A DNA stretch of 64,000 nt from positions 17,286,593-17,350,592 of the forward strand of contig OZ020516.1 of the NCBI GenBank assembly GCA_963971425.1. Reading direction: 5' to 3'. The stretch comes from Bryoerythrophyllum caledonicum (taxonomy: Eukaryota; Streptophyta; Bryopsida; Pottiales; Pottiaceae). Under the pieces are notes generated by a model. That model searched no databases. It saw only the letters and a list, made by a program, of their open reading frames with translations, and was not told the origin of the DNA. Below are positions 1-11,718 of this stretch, in pieces. Every line of letters starts with the position of its first letter. The first letter of the stretch is position 1. A program made the translations under genes and the position numbers.

Positions 1-2619
1 GGACATCTCCTTGTTGGACAGCCTGCACGAGGAGTGGAGTTTCTTGCTGCCTCGACCCGGAATACACACACAGGCCTTCATAGTGTGTATTTCGTGGACG
101 GTCTTGTAATGCTCCTCTCATTTTATGGAAAAGCAGACAATCTCCGAGGGTCACAACGACATGTTGTTCCATTTCTTTGTAAAGATACGTCATTCTTACT
201 CATCAATTATCTCACATACGTTCGAGATATGGAAATTGTTGCTTCGAAGGCCTTGTATAGGGCGGACGAGACCGACCTATATAACCATGTAATACTTTTG
301 AAGGAAGGAAGTAAAATGACAAGTCGGGACCTATCAGAGGGTATTTCGGAGATCTTTCTCAAATACTTGACGGTCCCATTGACCCTCAATTCCTGGAGGC
401 ATATGGCCATTGCATGAATGGATAGATTTTTAAAGTGCACCAACATCTCACAGCTGGCATGCAATGGACCCTTGGATAGTCAGGCTGGCCACTCTCAACA
501 AGTTGCAAGTAAGATCTATGGTCGGTCTAATTTCGACCATTCAAGTATCAGACGTGACGAATTCCAATTGTATCGATTGGTATCTATTGAATGACATAGG
601 CTTTTGAGGCTCCGTACTGATGATCACGATGGGTCTGTGAATAATGACTTGGGGAGGAAGCAACTGCCTAGAGAACACAATCATATTGGCGGAGGTGCAA
701 GTCCACTTACATCCAATATCCACCACAACCACCACCATCATGAAATTAGGGTAGTTCATCGAACCGAAAATATTGATATAAAATTCCCATCCCTTGTTTG
801 TTATGAAGCCGTGATACATGGCCTCCTTGAATTGGGATACACAATGTTTAAGAGCTCATATCAAGCTAGTGCCGTGCACCAGATCCTGGACCGCCGAGGG
901 GTTGTACTAGCTATCCTACCTACTGGTGGAGGAAAGACACTTCTCTTTCTCCTACCTGCACTGGTTGAAAGGGGTCGTTTCACCACGGTTGTTATCTGCC
1001 CCTTTGTGGCTCTCAAGGAAGACATGCTACATTGCTTGGAGGCTACTAATCTAGCAGCTGAATTGTATTCCAACTCTTCTTCGCCCCTTGGAGTTGACAT
1101 TCTACTGGTCTCTATAGAGCATTGTTTATCCGGAGCTTTTCAAAGTCATCTGGGATATCTAAATGGACAAGGCCGCCTAGCAAGGATTGTAGTGGACGAA
1201 TGCCACGTGGGGATTACATCGAGCGCTTGGAGACCAGCCACCCGAGACTTGGAATATATTTGAAAAGTGCCTATTCCATTGCTCCTTTTGTCGGCTACGG
1301 TACCTCCAAGTATCGAAGGTCGCCTTACAAAATTCTTCAAGTCCCATCCATCCGTCATTCAAAGTCCAACAAATCGTTCAAACATCGCCTATGAAGTACT
1401 GAAGGTTGAAGGTTCTTTGAACGATGCCTTGTTGGCGATTCTACTAGCGGGGGAGAGCGTTCCAAAGTCCATCATCTTTCTTAGGGGGAGGGAGCAGACA
1501 CAAAACCTGGCGGCACTCCTTTGTTCTCGAGGGTTCACTGCTGTCTATTACAATGGGCATTTAGATGCAATGTCTAAAACTTCAGCCCAAAATTCATGGA
1601 TGAACGGCGTTGCAGATCTCACGGTGGCCACAGGGGCTTTTGGAACCAGAATTGATTTATGTGCAGTGCATCTTATTGTTCATGTGGATGAGCCATATTC
1701 AATGATTGACCTAGTACAAGAGAGTGGTCGGGGTGGCCGAGATGGGTTGCCCACCAGACATATCATCCTTTTACGAAGCACTTGGCAACCTCGGGAAGAG
1801 ACTTCCTCCGAGCTCAAGGAGTTCATATGTGGGTTGAGATGCAGGCGCTTGGTGCTTCAGGAATATGTCGATGGTTCGGGGCTGGATTGTTTTTCCTCCA
1901 CCTCGGCCCAATGTGATGTTTGTCAGTTGTTGGTGGGTCAAATTCAGTGCTTGACATCTCGAAGCACCGTCGTACCAGGATTGGATACTTCAAAGACTTG
2001 CATAGATCGGGAGGATATCGATGTATATGCCAACATGGATGGGGACACATCAGCTAAGCTTGATTATTCGCCATCAAAAAGAATATGCCTCGGAGGTGCA
2101 CTAGTATCCAAATCAACGGAAGAAGCACGAGAACATCACGCAAGTCAAAGGGTAGATGCATTGAGGTTCTATCAATATTTACAAAGAGCAAGAGACAAGT
2201 GCATCATTTGTACCATAAATCAACAACACCAGTGCGATCATCGTGTATCACAATGTCCATATGTTAGATACCTTTGTTTCAAGTGTTTGGCAAGTGGTCA
2301 TGGGTCCCCTACTTACAACAATCGATTGCAATGGAAGAACAACCAGTGCTTTGGTTGCGGATTGCCGAGTATACTTGGAGAACAAGTAATTCACCCTGAG
2401 AGGTTTGGACCGGGATGTAACTCCATGGGCCACGACAAGGTTGTACCAGCCTGCTGGTTTTTTTGGAGGAATTCACAATGGTTTAGAGTTGTGTTGGAGA
2501 GATGTGGATGCCTCCTCCACATCACTGATGACGAATTCGCCAAGTGGTTGACCACTCCAAATGCAAGTTACATGTCAAATGCCATTCACCTAGTCGTTTG
2601 CTATGTGAGCACCTTGTAA
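1..2619 (+). pseudogene. Recombinase-like plus RecQ helicase fusion, fungal telomere-linked type (5' end outside window)
   Basis: One reading frame runs from base 1 to 2619, broken only by TGA codons at 415-417, 592-594 and 1261-1263. The first ~200 codons resemble the recombinase-like region found before RecQ in fungal telomere-linked helicases: QPARGVEFL near the start, then VYFVDGLVMLL, SRDLSEGI and QAGHSQQVASKIYGR; the second TGA replaces the Trp of the usual WHRFL motif. A RecQ-type SF2 helicase follows: Walker A LPTGGGKT (~925-950), DECH box (~1195), LLLLSATVPPS (~1275), motif V ATGAFGTRID, motif VI QESGRGGRDG (~1712-1745). Cys pairs after this (CRR...CDVC, then CIIC, CFKC, CFGC) match the zinc-binding tail of the family. 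Such proteins presumably unwind DNA, and in fungi they lie near telomeres or in mobile elements. The frame is otherwise open, so decay is recent. Family call is firm; function is lost unless stops are suppressed. Confidence 0.85.
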
Positions 2620-2639
2620 TCACATTGTCAAGCGTACCG

Positions 2640-3485
2640 GGATAGAGCTAGACTTTGAAATTACAGAAACATCAATTTCTTGAGCTCTACACTCTTGATA
2701 GCATCTCGTTGCATGGGATATCTTGATCTTCTTATTGCAAAAGATAGTTGTATAAAAAGTCAGTAAGTTTGTAGGTTCTAGGGTAAGGCTCCCTGACAAG
2801 GCTTGGAATTTTTTGATGTCTTGGATTGCTTCTTGTCGTTGTGAGTTTCAATCCATCAATTTTCGATCTACAATTTGCAATACATATTTTCATTGTAGGG
2901 TTGTATGCAAGGATGGAAAGAAATATGTATATGGTCAAGTCTCAAAGCAAAAGCTTGAAATAAAAGCAAAAAAGCTTAAGCATGAAGATATTCCAAAAGT
3001 GTGTCAAAGCAAAAGCCTTGAATAACAGCATCAAAGTATAGGCAAGAATATCTTTCCAATTGCGCATAGAGCGCACGCACGCAGGCACAAACGGAGGGCC
3101 GGAAACCGATTCTATTGTATGTCTAGATAAAATATATACCGTGTATAAGATATAATATCTATATACAACACATGTGATATATACCAGATATGTAAATTTT
3201 GGTTTATGTACTTCATATAATATTTGTATTAATAGAAAAATTATACTATTTACAACCTATATGCTATTTATATCATATATAATGACTATACTATAGCATG
3301 TGTATTGAATATACTATAATTTATATCATACACACTGAATATACTATTAACAACACATGTGCCAAATAACTTATTTATAGCATATACACTAAATAAACTA
3401 TTTATATCATATGTACTAATTATAGTATTTATAGATTATATACTACGTACATTCAAATATATTAGGACATATACTATTTATAGTA
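2640..3485. other. AT-rich intergenic region
   Basis: No coding signal seen. From about 3120 to 3480 the sequence is a run of near-identical AT-rich phrases built on TATACTATTTATATCATAT, a degenerate short-period repeat. Confidence 0.6.
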
Positions 3486-3486
3486 A

Positions 3487-3953
3487 AGTAGTACATGGAC
3501 CCATTGTCTACAACGGATAATGTAAGTGTAGGTGAGTTAACTAAATATAATAAAAGTTAATGTCACATGTCGCCACCTCCTACTTCGTGATACCTAGGTG
3601 ATACCCGTAGGCCCTTCATTATACAGGAGGACTAGTATACCGACCCATTGTCCCCAACGGGTAGTGTAAGTTTAGAGTTGGGTAACTAAAATGTTAAAAG
3701 TAAAAGTAAAAGTAAAAGGAATAATAGGAAATGCCACATGTTGTCGCCTCCTACGATTGGTATCACCTAGGTATTACCCTCTCTTACCTTGCTCTTTTAT
3801 TGAATGTTGTAGCTTAATTATTAATAGTGTACATGCTATGAATAGAATATCGTATATAAATTATATTTGGTACACTAGTGTACCAACCCGTTGTCCTCAA
3901 TGGATAGTGTAAGTTTAGATATGATAACTATAAATAGTAAAAAATATAAGTAA
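3487..3953 (+). repeat. Direct-repeat family, copies A, B and left half of C
   Basis: Copies begin near 3487, 3631 and 3873 and share ACCCATTGTCCCCAACGG-like and TAGTGTAAGTTTAGA segments followed by ATGCCACATGTTGTCG and ACCTAGGT. Copy C stops at A3953 and resumes at T5443 after the Helitron cluster; its right half runs to about 5545. The split gives an empty-site comparison for the insertion. Confidence 0.7.
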
Positions 3954-4098
3954 TCTCTTATTATAAAAGAATTCAGGATGAACAATGCGTCGAATGGATG
4001 AACGATCCATTTGGATGAACGCACCAAATGGATGAAAAGTGATGCGTCACGATGAAAAAAGACTTGAGAGAAGTACCCGAGAAAGTAGCTTTTGGGAC

Positions 4099-4170
4099 GA
4101 CCATGCTGGGGTTCGAACCCACGATCTCACGCTCCGTAGGCAAGCGCCATACTCATCGGGCCACACGGTC
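4099..4170 (-). tRNA. tRNA-Arg(ACG)-like sequence, probably a pseudogene or tRNA-derived repeat
   Basis: The 72-nt reverse complement folds as a cloverleaf: acceptor GACCGTG/CATGGTC (7 bp with one G-T), D arm GCC...GGC, anticodon loop CTACGGA giving ACG, and T loop TTCGAAC. There is a T-T mismatch and a wobble in the anticodon stem and a G-G mismatch at the base of the T stem. With two mismatches and a position inside a Helitron block it is more likely a captured or decayed copy than a working gene. B-box and A-box like segments are still readable. Confidence 0.6.
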
Positions 4171-4564
4171 ACCCTCTCCGGCCCCTGACACAAGGCAGGC
4201 TAATGTTGTCTGTTCATGGGTACTCCACTGATTTGTCCTTCCAAGTATGTGATGATTTATTAGATCATGGTCGAACTCACAGCAATGATGGCAATATTGT
4301 CTCCCTAGGCCAGATTTTCAAAGCAAACCAGCACAGTGTAAAATCAACAACCAGGATAAAAACTTATGCTCAAGGGTATATATACCGCAGCACAAGGCAC
4401 ATAACACAAAGAGCACTTCGACATGTCACAACCCATTGAGCATCAAGAATCAATAGAAAGCTTCTTACGCAGCGGACTACTCCACCTAAAAAAGAAAAGG
4501 TTTGCACTGAAATGATACTCGCATCAAGGAATACAAGCTCAGGTTGTTCAGACGTATTCGAACA

Positions 4565-4641
4565 GAAGAAGAAGAACGCCCGTCCCCATAGGTGTCCGTT
4601 CATTCCACCACTAAGTTCATGCCCATCGGGCATGGGTCACA
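4565..4641 (-). mobile_element. LINE 3'-end micro-copy (77 bp) with 13-bp target-site duplication
   Basis: On the minus strand it reads from a CCCATGCCCGATGGGCATG hairpin through TTAGTGGTGGAATGAACGG to a (TTC)n tail. The perfect direct repeat ACGTATTCGAACA flanks it at 4552-4564 and 4642-4654. It matches the 3' terminus of the LINE at 34.7 kb, with part of the GC-rich hairpin deleted. Confidence 0.88.
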
Positions 4642-4760
4642 ACGTATTCGAACATAATGTACACCCAAGCATAAAAAAGAACGGGGATATCACACTTCGT
4701 TTTATTAAAAAATTGACCACCGTCAATAATCAAACAAAATCTTGCAACTAAGTTTTGACA

Positions 4761-5128
4761 TCCTATATGAAAAAAGAATTTAGGATGAACAATGCGTCAA
4801 ATGGATGAACGTGTCGATGGATGAACGATCCTTTTGGATGAAAATCAACTTTTGGATGAAAAGCTAAAAGTTAGGGTTTTGGATAAAATAAAAAGCTAAA
4901 AGTTAGGGTTTTGAATAAAACGACGGGACGGGGACGAGGACGGGGACGGGCATTGGGAAGGGGACGAGGACTGAGACGGAGACGGGCACTGGGACGGGGA
5001 CGAAGGACGGGGGACAAGGGGACAAGGACGGAGGGATGATGGATTGGAGGGAAAGGGCTAGGGGTCAGGGGAGGTGGAGACTCAACACAAAAAAATGTTG
5101 TGTCGAGAGGACACGGATAACTCTCTAG
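4761..5128 (+). mobile_element. Non-autonomous Helitron unit 1
   Basis: It starts TC after A4760 and ends CTAG (5125-5128) before T5129. A near-perfect hairpin GTGTCGAGAGGACAC lies about 14 bases before the end. The interior carries AAAGTTAGGGTTTTGGATAAAA twice and a purine-rich GGGGACG minisatellite (about 4921-5030). Unit 2 starts on the very next base. Confidence 0.8.
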
Positions 5129-5442
5129 TCCTATATAATAAAAGAATATATGATGAACAATGCATCAAATGGATGAACGATCCTTTTGAATGAACACAAC
5201 TTTTGGATTAAAAAACAACTTTTGGATGAAAAGCTAAAAGTTAGGGTTTTGGATAAAATGAAAAGCTAAAAGTTAGGGTTTAGTATAAAAGGACGGGGAC
5301 GGGGATGGGGACGGGGATGGGACGGGGGACAAGGGAACAAGGACGGGGGGACGATGGATTGGAGGGAAAGGGCTAGAGGACGGGGAGGTGGGGATTCAAC
5401 ACAAAAAAATGTTGTGTCCGGAGGACACGGGTAACACTCTAG
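5129..5442 (+). mobile_element. Non-autonomous Helitron unit 2
   Basis: Head-to-tail with unit 1. It starts TCCTATATAATAAAAG and ends CTAG (5439-5442) before T. The terminal hairpin GTGTCCGGAGGACAC has a perfect 6-bp stem 14 bases from the end. It shares the same interior phrases and GGGGACG minisatellite as unit 1. Confidence 0.82.
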
Positions 5443-5720
5443 TATTAACTATAATGAAAGTAAATGCCACATGTTGTCATGTCCTATGGTGTGATATCTA
5501 GGTGATATCCGTAGGCCTTTTATTATATTGAAAGATAAGGCATTCATTATATATAGCGCATGTACATAACTAGAATGCATACTATTCTAGTTATATGCAT
5601 ACTATTGTAGTATTCTTCTTATATGTAGCAAACAATATATGGTACATGCACCACATTTGCTATAAGTATCGTATTTATATATTTTATATATTTTATTTAT
5701 ATATTTTATTTATATATTTC
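5443..5720. other. Right half of repeat copy C, then AT-rich DNA
   Basis: 5443-5545 continues the direct-repeat family (ATGCCACATGTTGTCATG, ATATCTAGGTGATATCC). The rest is TATA-rich spacer without coding signal. Confidence 0.6.
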
Positions 5721-7163
5721 TTTGGTACCTTGCAAGAGTATGTGTGACAATGTGTAAAACATGTTTGACTTGGGTTTGAATGCTATTTTTCCACTGAGGA
5801 CAAAGAATGTTTTTTGACAGTATGAAAGGAAATACTGTTAGTTGCTAGTATTGAAAATTTCACATCTAATAGATCATCCTAGCAAAAGTTTTGGGAGTAG
5901 CTCAACATGCTTGCATTGGTGACCTTTTTTCCTAGAAGTCCAATGGGAACAAAAATCATATTCCCATCTATCTCTTACCTTCTTGCATCCTTGAACAATA
6001 TTTTGAGAAATGTAAATTAAATTGCAACTATCAGAACGTGCCCGACATTTGCAAAAGCCCACCTTGGGACTTTTTTCATTTAGGGGCTAAATGTGTCCAA
6101 GCGCTCAAGTTACTTTAGTGATTTATAGAAGGAGAAGAACTCCAGTTTGCAAAGAAGAGGGTTGTGAATAAAGCGTCTCTTTGTTCCACCACTAATCCTA
6201 CGGTAATTTATCATACCTACAGCTAGATCACTACATCGTTTCCTAAATATACTCTAGATAGACTATTTGAAATTTCCTATACTAATTGAAATTTTACATG
6301 CAATTGTTGACTGACACACACTTGCTTGAGAACAAATACCCAATCAGAACTTGGCATGCACGTGCTTTGATGGACATTAGTGTGGGTGATCCACATCAAC
6401 AATGAAACCACACTATATTCAGTGTTCAGTGTAGTAGAAACTTTTAAGATTGGGATGATTTGGACGTCATTAAAAAGCAGGAAATTTTTCCCCTGGTACG
6501 GACAACTTTGAATATGCAAAGAAAAATTCAATAATTCAATATTCATCTACAGAGGTTTTAAGTGCCAATTTTTTTTGCAGAATCAGTTTGAGGTTGATGT
6601 TATGAGATTCACAAGAAACAGGTCTTGACTCACGAAAGAGCCGTGTTCACATACGCCAGGTGCAACTCACTACAAGATACTAAGGTTATATTGGCCCCAT
6701 ATCCGTTTATACCCCTTTGATCCAAATTCCGTACATGATGAATACCATGGTAATACCTCGTCGCGCATATTGCTCTAACCTCTAAAGGCCCAAGAGTCCC
6801 CTCGAGTAACTTTGAAGATTTGGGCACGTTGCTTTGGTGTCAATTTATAACATTCCTTTTTGGAATTCAGATTGTGAATGGACATTGCTAAAAGCTTTGA
6901 GCGAGTACATTTTTTTCCTAAATCCAATGTTTAATGAAAGAGTTTAGGCTTTTTGAATTTCAAATGGAGACAGAGGGCACTTCGGGCAACTCCAAAAATT
7001 ATTGCTAGAAGACTCTATTAAATGTGAGATTTTCAATAGCAGCAAGTAATATTATTTCTTATCATATTGTTAAAAAAAATTCTTGTCTTTAGTGAAAAAT
7101 AGAACATCAATTGAAGACAAAGGTTTGCACACATTTGTCACACATTGTCGGGCAAGGTACCAA
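5721..7163. mobile_element. Element with ~190-bp terminal inverted repeats, MULE-like candidate
   Basis: The left arm (5721 to ~5912) begins TTTGGTACCTTGC and the right arm (~6978 to 7163) ends GCAAGGTACCAAA. Read on the minus strand the right arm follows the left one through GTGTGACAATGTGT..., CTATTTTTCACT...GACAA and ATTGAAAAT.TCACAT.TAATAGA. The ~1.06 kb interior has no convincing gene. A segment of the interior (about 5885-6100) recurs in degraded form at 10190-10414. Long inverted termini suggest a Mutator-like or foldback element. I could not define a 9-bp target duplication, so the class is open. Confidence 0.55.
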
Positions 7164-8435
7164 AAAACATCTTCTTTTTCTATGTAAAACTTAGAGATAT
7201 GAATATTTTGTAAATTTTATTTTTTCGACTACAAGATGTGGTGTAAACCTTCTTATTGACCGTTTGGATTATCATTCTAAAACATGTTTAGTTCACAAAA
7301 AAATAAAACGTGAATTTGCAATTTTCGAACCACCGCTCCTTGCACAATTGTTTGAATATGCTACACCCCTTTTCTACCTCTAAAATTTGTGCAAGGAAAC
7401 GACATCATGATTAACATGATGGAATTGGATTTAGACCTTGTGTAGTGCAAAAACTTGACACCAAGTGAAGTCAAAGTCTACTGATCCTCTCAAGGCCGGG
7501 ATGAAAATGAACGATTTTCTCTACTTCAAACACTATAATCTTTCCATCCGTGCGGTCAAAGTTTATGGAATTTCGTGAGGATGTTACTTAATGAGTCTTT
7601 ATTGAGATCCTACGGTTAGATGATAAAATAAAAGGGTTTTGTTTCCCTCCTTACTTATTGCACTAGAACAAGCAGTTTTGAAGTGTTTTCAGTGTGCAAA
7701 TGCCTTGGATCTTTAGGGGTTAACCCTTAAACATCAAGGCGACCAAAATCTGGTTGATGGAAGAATGTAAAATGCTCCCACGAGATGATAAGAGACCACT
7801 TTCATCCAAGTCTTTGTGAAGGTGTTGTCAATGAGTGCATGTACCACATGCACTATAGATACCCTTCATACAGTGTGTATACTTTTCTCTAAACAAGAAA
7901 ATGTTTGTGGCATGGAACTCAAAGTAGACCTGTATCTTAGAAACTTCTAGCTATAGCTCTAAATCTAGATTTGATTCATCAAAATGATATTTTTTGAAAT
8001 TGAGTCCAACTAATGAAATGAATTTTATCAAATCTAGTTTCTAATCCAATTTGAAAATTTGAAATATACTTAAAGTTGAGTAAGTTATTGCCCTAAACCA
8101 TGGATGACGAATTTTCTAATTTTAGATGAACATGGAAGTTTCCTCTACGCCACAAGTTTCAGCACAACAATGTACACCTTCAGTGTAATTATCATATTTT
8201 TAACGCAAAATTTGTATATGATATGAATATTTTCCAATTTTTCTTTAGAAAATCACAATAATTTGAAATTTCCCCAAAAAATTTGTGTTTTCTATGACAT
8301 GAACAAAACATGTGGTGTCCTCTCTGAAAAATGAATTATAATGATTTTCGCATATAATTGATGAAGAATTAGAGCACATATTAGAATGAAAATAAAGATT
8401 GATGCCACGGTCGTTAGTTGGATTAGAATGCAACT
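7164..8435. other. Intergenic, no gene seen
   Basis: AT-rich sequence without a sustained reading frame or recognisable repeat. Confidence 0.5.
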
Positions 8436-9290
8436 TTGCGTGCTTTTCGTGAAGCTTTATTTTATCACGTTCCAAGCACGTATGACATTCTTTACAAACA
8501 AAATCTTGATTTGAGTGGACATCAACGAACCCTTCCTCTTGGTTTTGAAAGAAGTGCGTCACTTATTGATGGTCCAACATTGCACTTGGCTCCACGGGCA
8601 GTGGCAATTGATAACGAGGAGTGCATTGATATCTACGATTTTAGTGCATGTGACATGGAGTTCATTGGAAAAGACAAGGCCAAGGTTGTTCATGCAATTC
8701 GTTTTGTGGACGACGCATTTGGTAAGTGTGCAGAACTATGGTGTACTGAAAGGATAAACACTAGGGGTTTGTTGCGTATCATTTCTGGTGTTACAAGGGG
8801 GCCTATCATTGGATCTTCTTTCGGGACGAGAACATCTATCTACGTAGAAGATGCCCTTCTGGGCACCTTTGATCTATTGGTGTTGGGTGCTCCAAAGATT
8901 TGGTATGTTGTACCAAAGCACAAGTGCGAACAGTTCACTTAGTTTTTGAAGAGAAAAAAATGGTTGAGACATATATATCGCAAACAATGTTTTATTGACT
9001 CTTTTGTGAACGGTGCTAAGGCTTTATTGTGTGAAGACATGGAGACGTATGAGGTCCATCAGATAGTTCAATATCCAGGGGTGACTGTGATGATGGTCCC
9101 AGTGATGATATATTATTGGACAATTTCAATCTAGCAGACACTATGAATTTTTATCTGAGATTTAAGGGAAGAGCTGACTTACATCAACTGAAGGAAATGT
9201 GGGAGATATATGCCGAAGATGGTGGATGCAATTTCAAGCCTCATGGATTGCCTACAACAACGAATCAATATTTTGAAGTTTGCTAGGATT
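8436..9290 (+). pseudogene. JmjC-domain (histone demethylase-like) relic
   Basis: The reading frame from 8436 continues past a TAG at 8940-8942 to 9134. The segment GVTRGPIIGSS, then VEDALLGTFDLLVLGAPKIW and YVVP, aligns with the JmjC core, where KDM4/JARID-type proteins have a WHVED...HFGAPKxWY pattern. The later stretch ending VVQYPG-like (HQIVQYPGVTVMMVP) matches the 'vvQ.pGe.vit.P' strand. The iron-binding His of H-x-E/D is Tyr here (IYVED), so the domain would be inactive even without the stop, which sits where Gln would fit (CAG to TAG). Downstream bases to ~9285 stay partly open in another frame. There is no start or flanking PHD/JmjN region, so it is a fragment. Confidence 0.65.
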
Positions 9291-11598
9291 TTGGAATCAT
9301 GTGAACCATATTTTTAGGTGTATTATTTTATTTAATTTTGATTTTATAATAAAAATTGTCAAAGGATCTCAAAGGTTTCAGGACAGTTATTCCATAGCCA
9401 ATTCTATAGTGCAAATGTATGTGTTATTAAAGTTACACATTATATATTCCATATGTTTGCAGTTTAGAACTATTTAATAAACCTAAGCTCCACAAGTGGA
9501 TAACTCAAGATTGGCAGATGTAACACCCTAAATCTCTAGTATAGCTTGAACAGCTCTAACTTCCCCAACAATTCCATCAATTTTTCAATTTCTCCAATTT
9601 CTCTAACTTCTATTACAATTCCGACAACCCCAAACAACTCTAGCTTGTCCCCTATTAAAAGTTGTGCTTCTAAGTACCCTAGACCCTTGAAGAATATTTT
9701 TTTTCCAACTCAGATTTGGGGTTTAGAGACCGCCATAATGGTCTTCAATACGAAGCTACGCGACGTGAATTGCATGGTAACAATGGATTGTAAAAGATGG
9801 CTTGTAAAACATATAACATATGGTAGATAGGCAATAGACAATAGTTAAAAATATATACAATTGAGAATAAAACCAAAATATCATCGATACTAGATATTGA
9901 GTAACTTAGATTTTAGGATACTAGAATCTGAAAGCAAAAGAAATCCTAAAATCCATTTAACCTCGTCCTCTTCTTTGTTTTTCTAATAAAATGTGGTAGA
10001 ATTATTTCAACATCGAAATGCTTTACAAAAGGGCGTGCAAAATGTGAACAATGTTTTTTCCCCAAACAAATTTTGAAGCTCTTTGGCATTGTTGTTTGTG
10101 GTTACCAGCATGGTTCATGGTCCACAACTTTGGATTGGTGGTATTAGAAGGTTTTCTGCAATCAAACAATCGAGGTCAAAGAAACAATCTTAAACAATGA
10201 CAATTTCATTCATATGTCTAATGTAGCCTATGGTCACCATCTCGTGGAATATGGCGCTCTCTAAGATATATTTCCACGTGCGTCTTGTCTTCTTGCATCT
10301 TTGCACAAAATTTCGTGAATTAGAAACATAAATTGCAACCATCATTGGAAATGTGCGCGACATTTGCAAAGGCCCACCTCTTGAATTTTTATATTCGGGG
10401 ATAAGGGGTATCAAATATTTGTCCTTGTTGATTTTGATACAACATAATTGAAATTTTTGTAATGTAGGTGTAGGATAAATATCTAAGTTCGAACAGTCAT
10501 TTGAACAGTATTAAGTGATTTAGGGTTCATGTTGTACCTTTGACAATTATTGTGTAAAGCAATAATTATGATTATTATCATGCTTCGACAATGATAAATA
10601 AAATAATTATATTAATTCTGATCTAGTGCTTAAACCGTTGGAATATGTTGTGTATTTTTCACAAGGCCACCTAAGATAGACAAGCCTTGTCATGCACATG
10701 GAGTAAAAATATTTGAATAGTTTATTAAAAAATTTATAAAAAGGATATAGGGTCCATGGTTCATTGAAAAAAATGATTTTCGGGGTGAATAGGTGTTGAC
10801 TTCACTAACCTTCTCGATTTACAACCTCCATTCATTGAACATTTCGAAGCTTTGTGCAACAAAATTCAAGGGTAGTAGGTTTAAGGATTTATGATGGTTT
10901 TGAAGAGACAGCCATTTTCTTCTTTCCATGAAATGAAAGTTGAATGATTTCATCAAAAATCGCATAAGAAGGGTTTAGGATTTTGGATCGCAGCACACAA
11001 CAACGTTTGGAGTTTAGAGTTAATCCCTATAGCTAGAGGATATGCGAATGCAGTATGTTTGCATGTGTATGTGTGTCAATTTCTTACAAAGGGTTGGCAA
11101 GGGATACTCGGTAGAGTGGACAATGCACGTTACGGTTGCGAAAGCTCGATTTTGTTTTTTCTCATCCTTTGGCTTGAAACTTCTAAACCTATGGTATTTA
11201 AAAAATGTTCATCCAACACTTCATTAATGACTTATGCAGCGATGACGTTCCAAATTTTAAAGTCATCTCCAAATATCTCGTTCAGTTTGTGGTCTCTGAC
11301 CAAGTATAATATTTTTTTTGGATAGCTCTTAGAACATCCCGAAGTGTGGCCCAAAACTTAGTTTGATAATAACTGTCCAAATTGCTTAGAACCCTAAACC
11401 CATGTTAATGAAAGGTTTAGGGTGGATTGTTAAGAATGCTAGGTACTAACAAGAAGCATTATCCCAAAATTCACTAAGTTTGCTAAAAAGGTTCAACTTA
11501 TCCTACTACCAAAAACACATGGTCTTTCTAGATTGAAAGAGAGGGTACCATTCTACAGTCAAAGATAATTTGTCTTGGTTGAAGTTCTCTTTGACTTA
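9291..11598. other. Intergenic, no gene; one degraded repeat copy
   Basis: 10190-10414 resembles the interior of the 5.7-7.2 kb element on the same strand (CTTCTTGCATC.TTG, CGACATTTGCAAA.GCCCACCT). A short motif at 11029-11055 recurs inverted at 29.0 kb. Nothing else recognisable. Confidence 0.55.
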
Positions 11599-11706
11599 GT
11601 TGTCCGGTGGGCATGGTCTTGGTAATGGAACGAACAGACACTTTATTCACGCCGGTCCCCTTCGGAAACCGGCGTTCTTTCTCTTCTCTTCTTTCTCTTC
11701 TCTTCT
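11599..11706 (+). mobile_element. LINE 3'-end micro-copy (108 bp) with 12-bp target-site duplication
   Basis: Plus-strand copy of the same 3' terminus: TCCGGTGGGCATGG, GTAATGGAACGAACAGACAC, the GC-rich hairpin GCCGGTCCCC..GGAAACCGGC, then a long degenerate TTC/CTTCT tail. The direct repeat CTCTTTGACTTA flanks it at 11587-11598 and 11707-11718. The most diverged of the four copies. Confidence 0.87.
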
Positions 11707-11718
11707 CTCTTTGACTTA

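Larger units (their letters stand above)
3954..5442 (+). mobile_element. Composite tandem Helitron cluster
   Basis: The block starts with TC after an A (3953/3954) and ends with CTAG before a T (5442/5443), the Helitron insertion rule, and it interrupts repeat copy C exactly there. Three 5' ends of the same type occur: TCTCTTATTATAAAAG at 3954, TCCTATATGAAAAAAG at 4761 and TCCTATATAATAAAAG at 5129, each followed by AGGATGAAC/ATGATGAAC phrases. Only two 3' ends are seen (5128 and 5442), so the 3954 unit appears to have lost or bypassed its own terminator. No Rep/helicase frame is present: non-autonomous. It contains a tRNA-like sequence and a LINE micro-copy. Confidence 0.8.
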
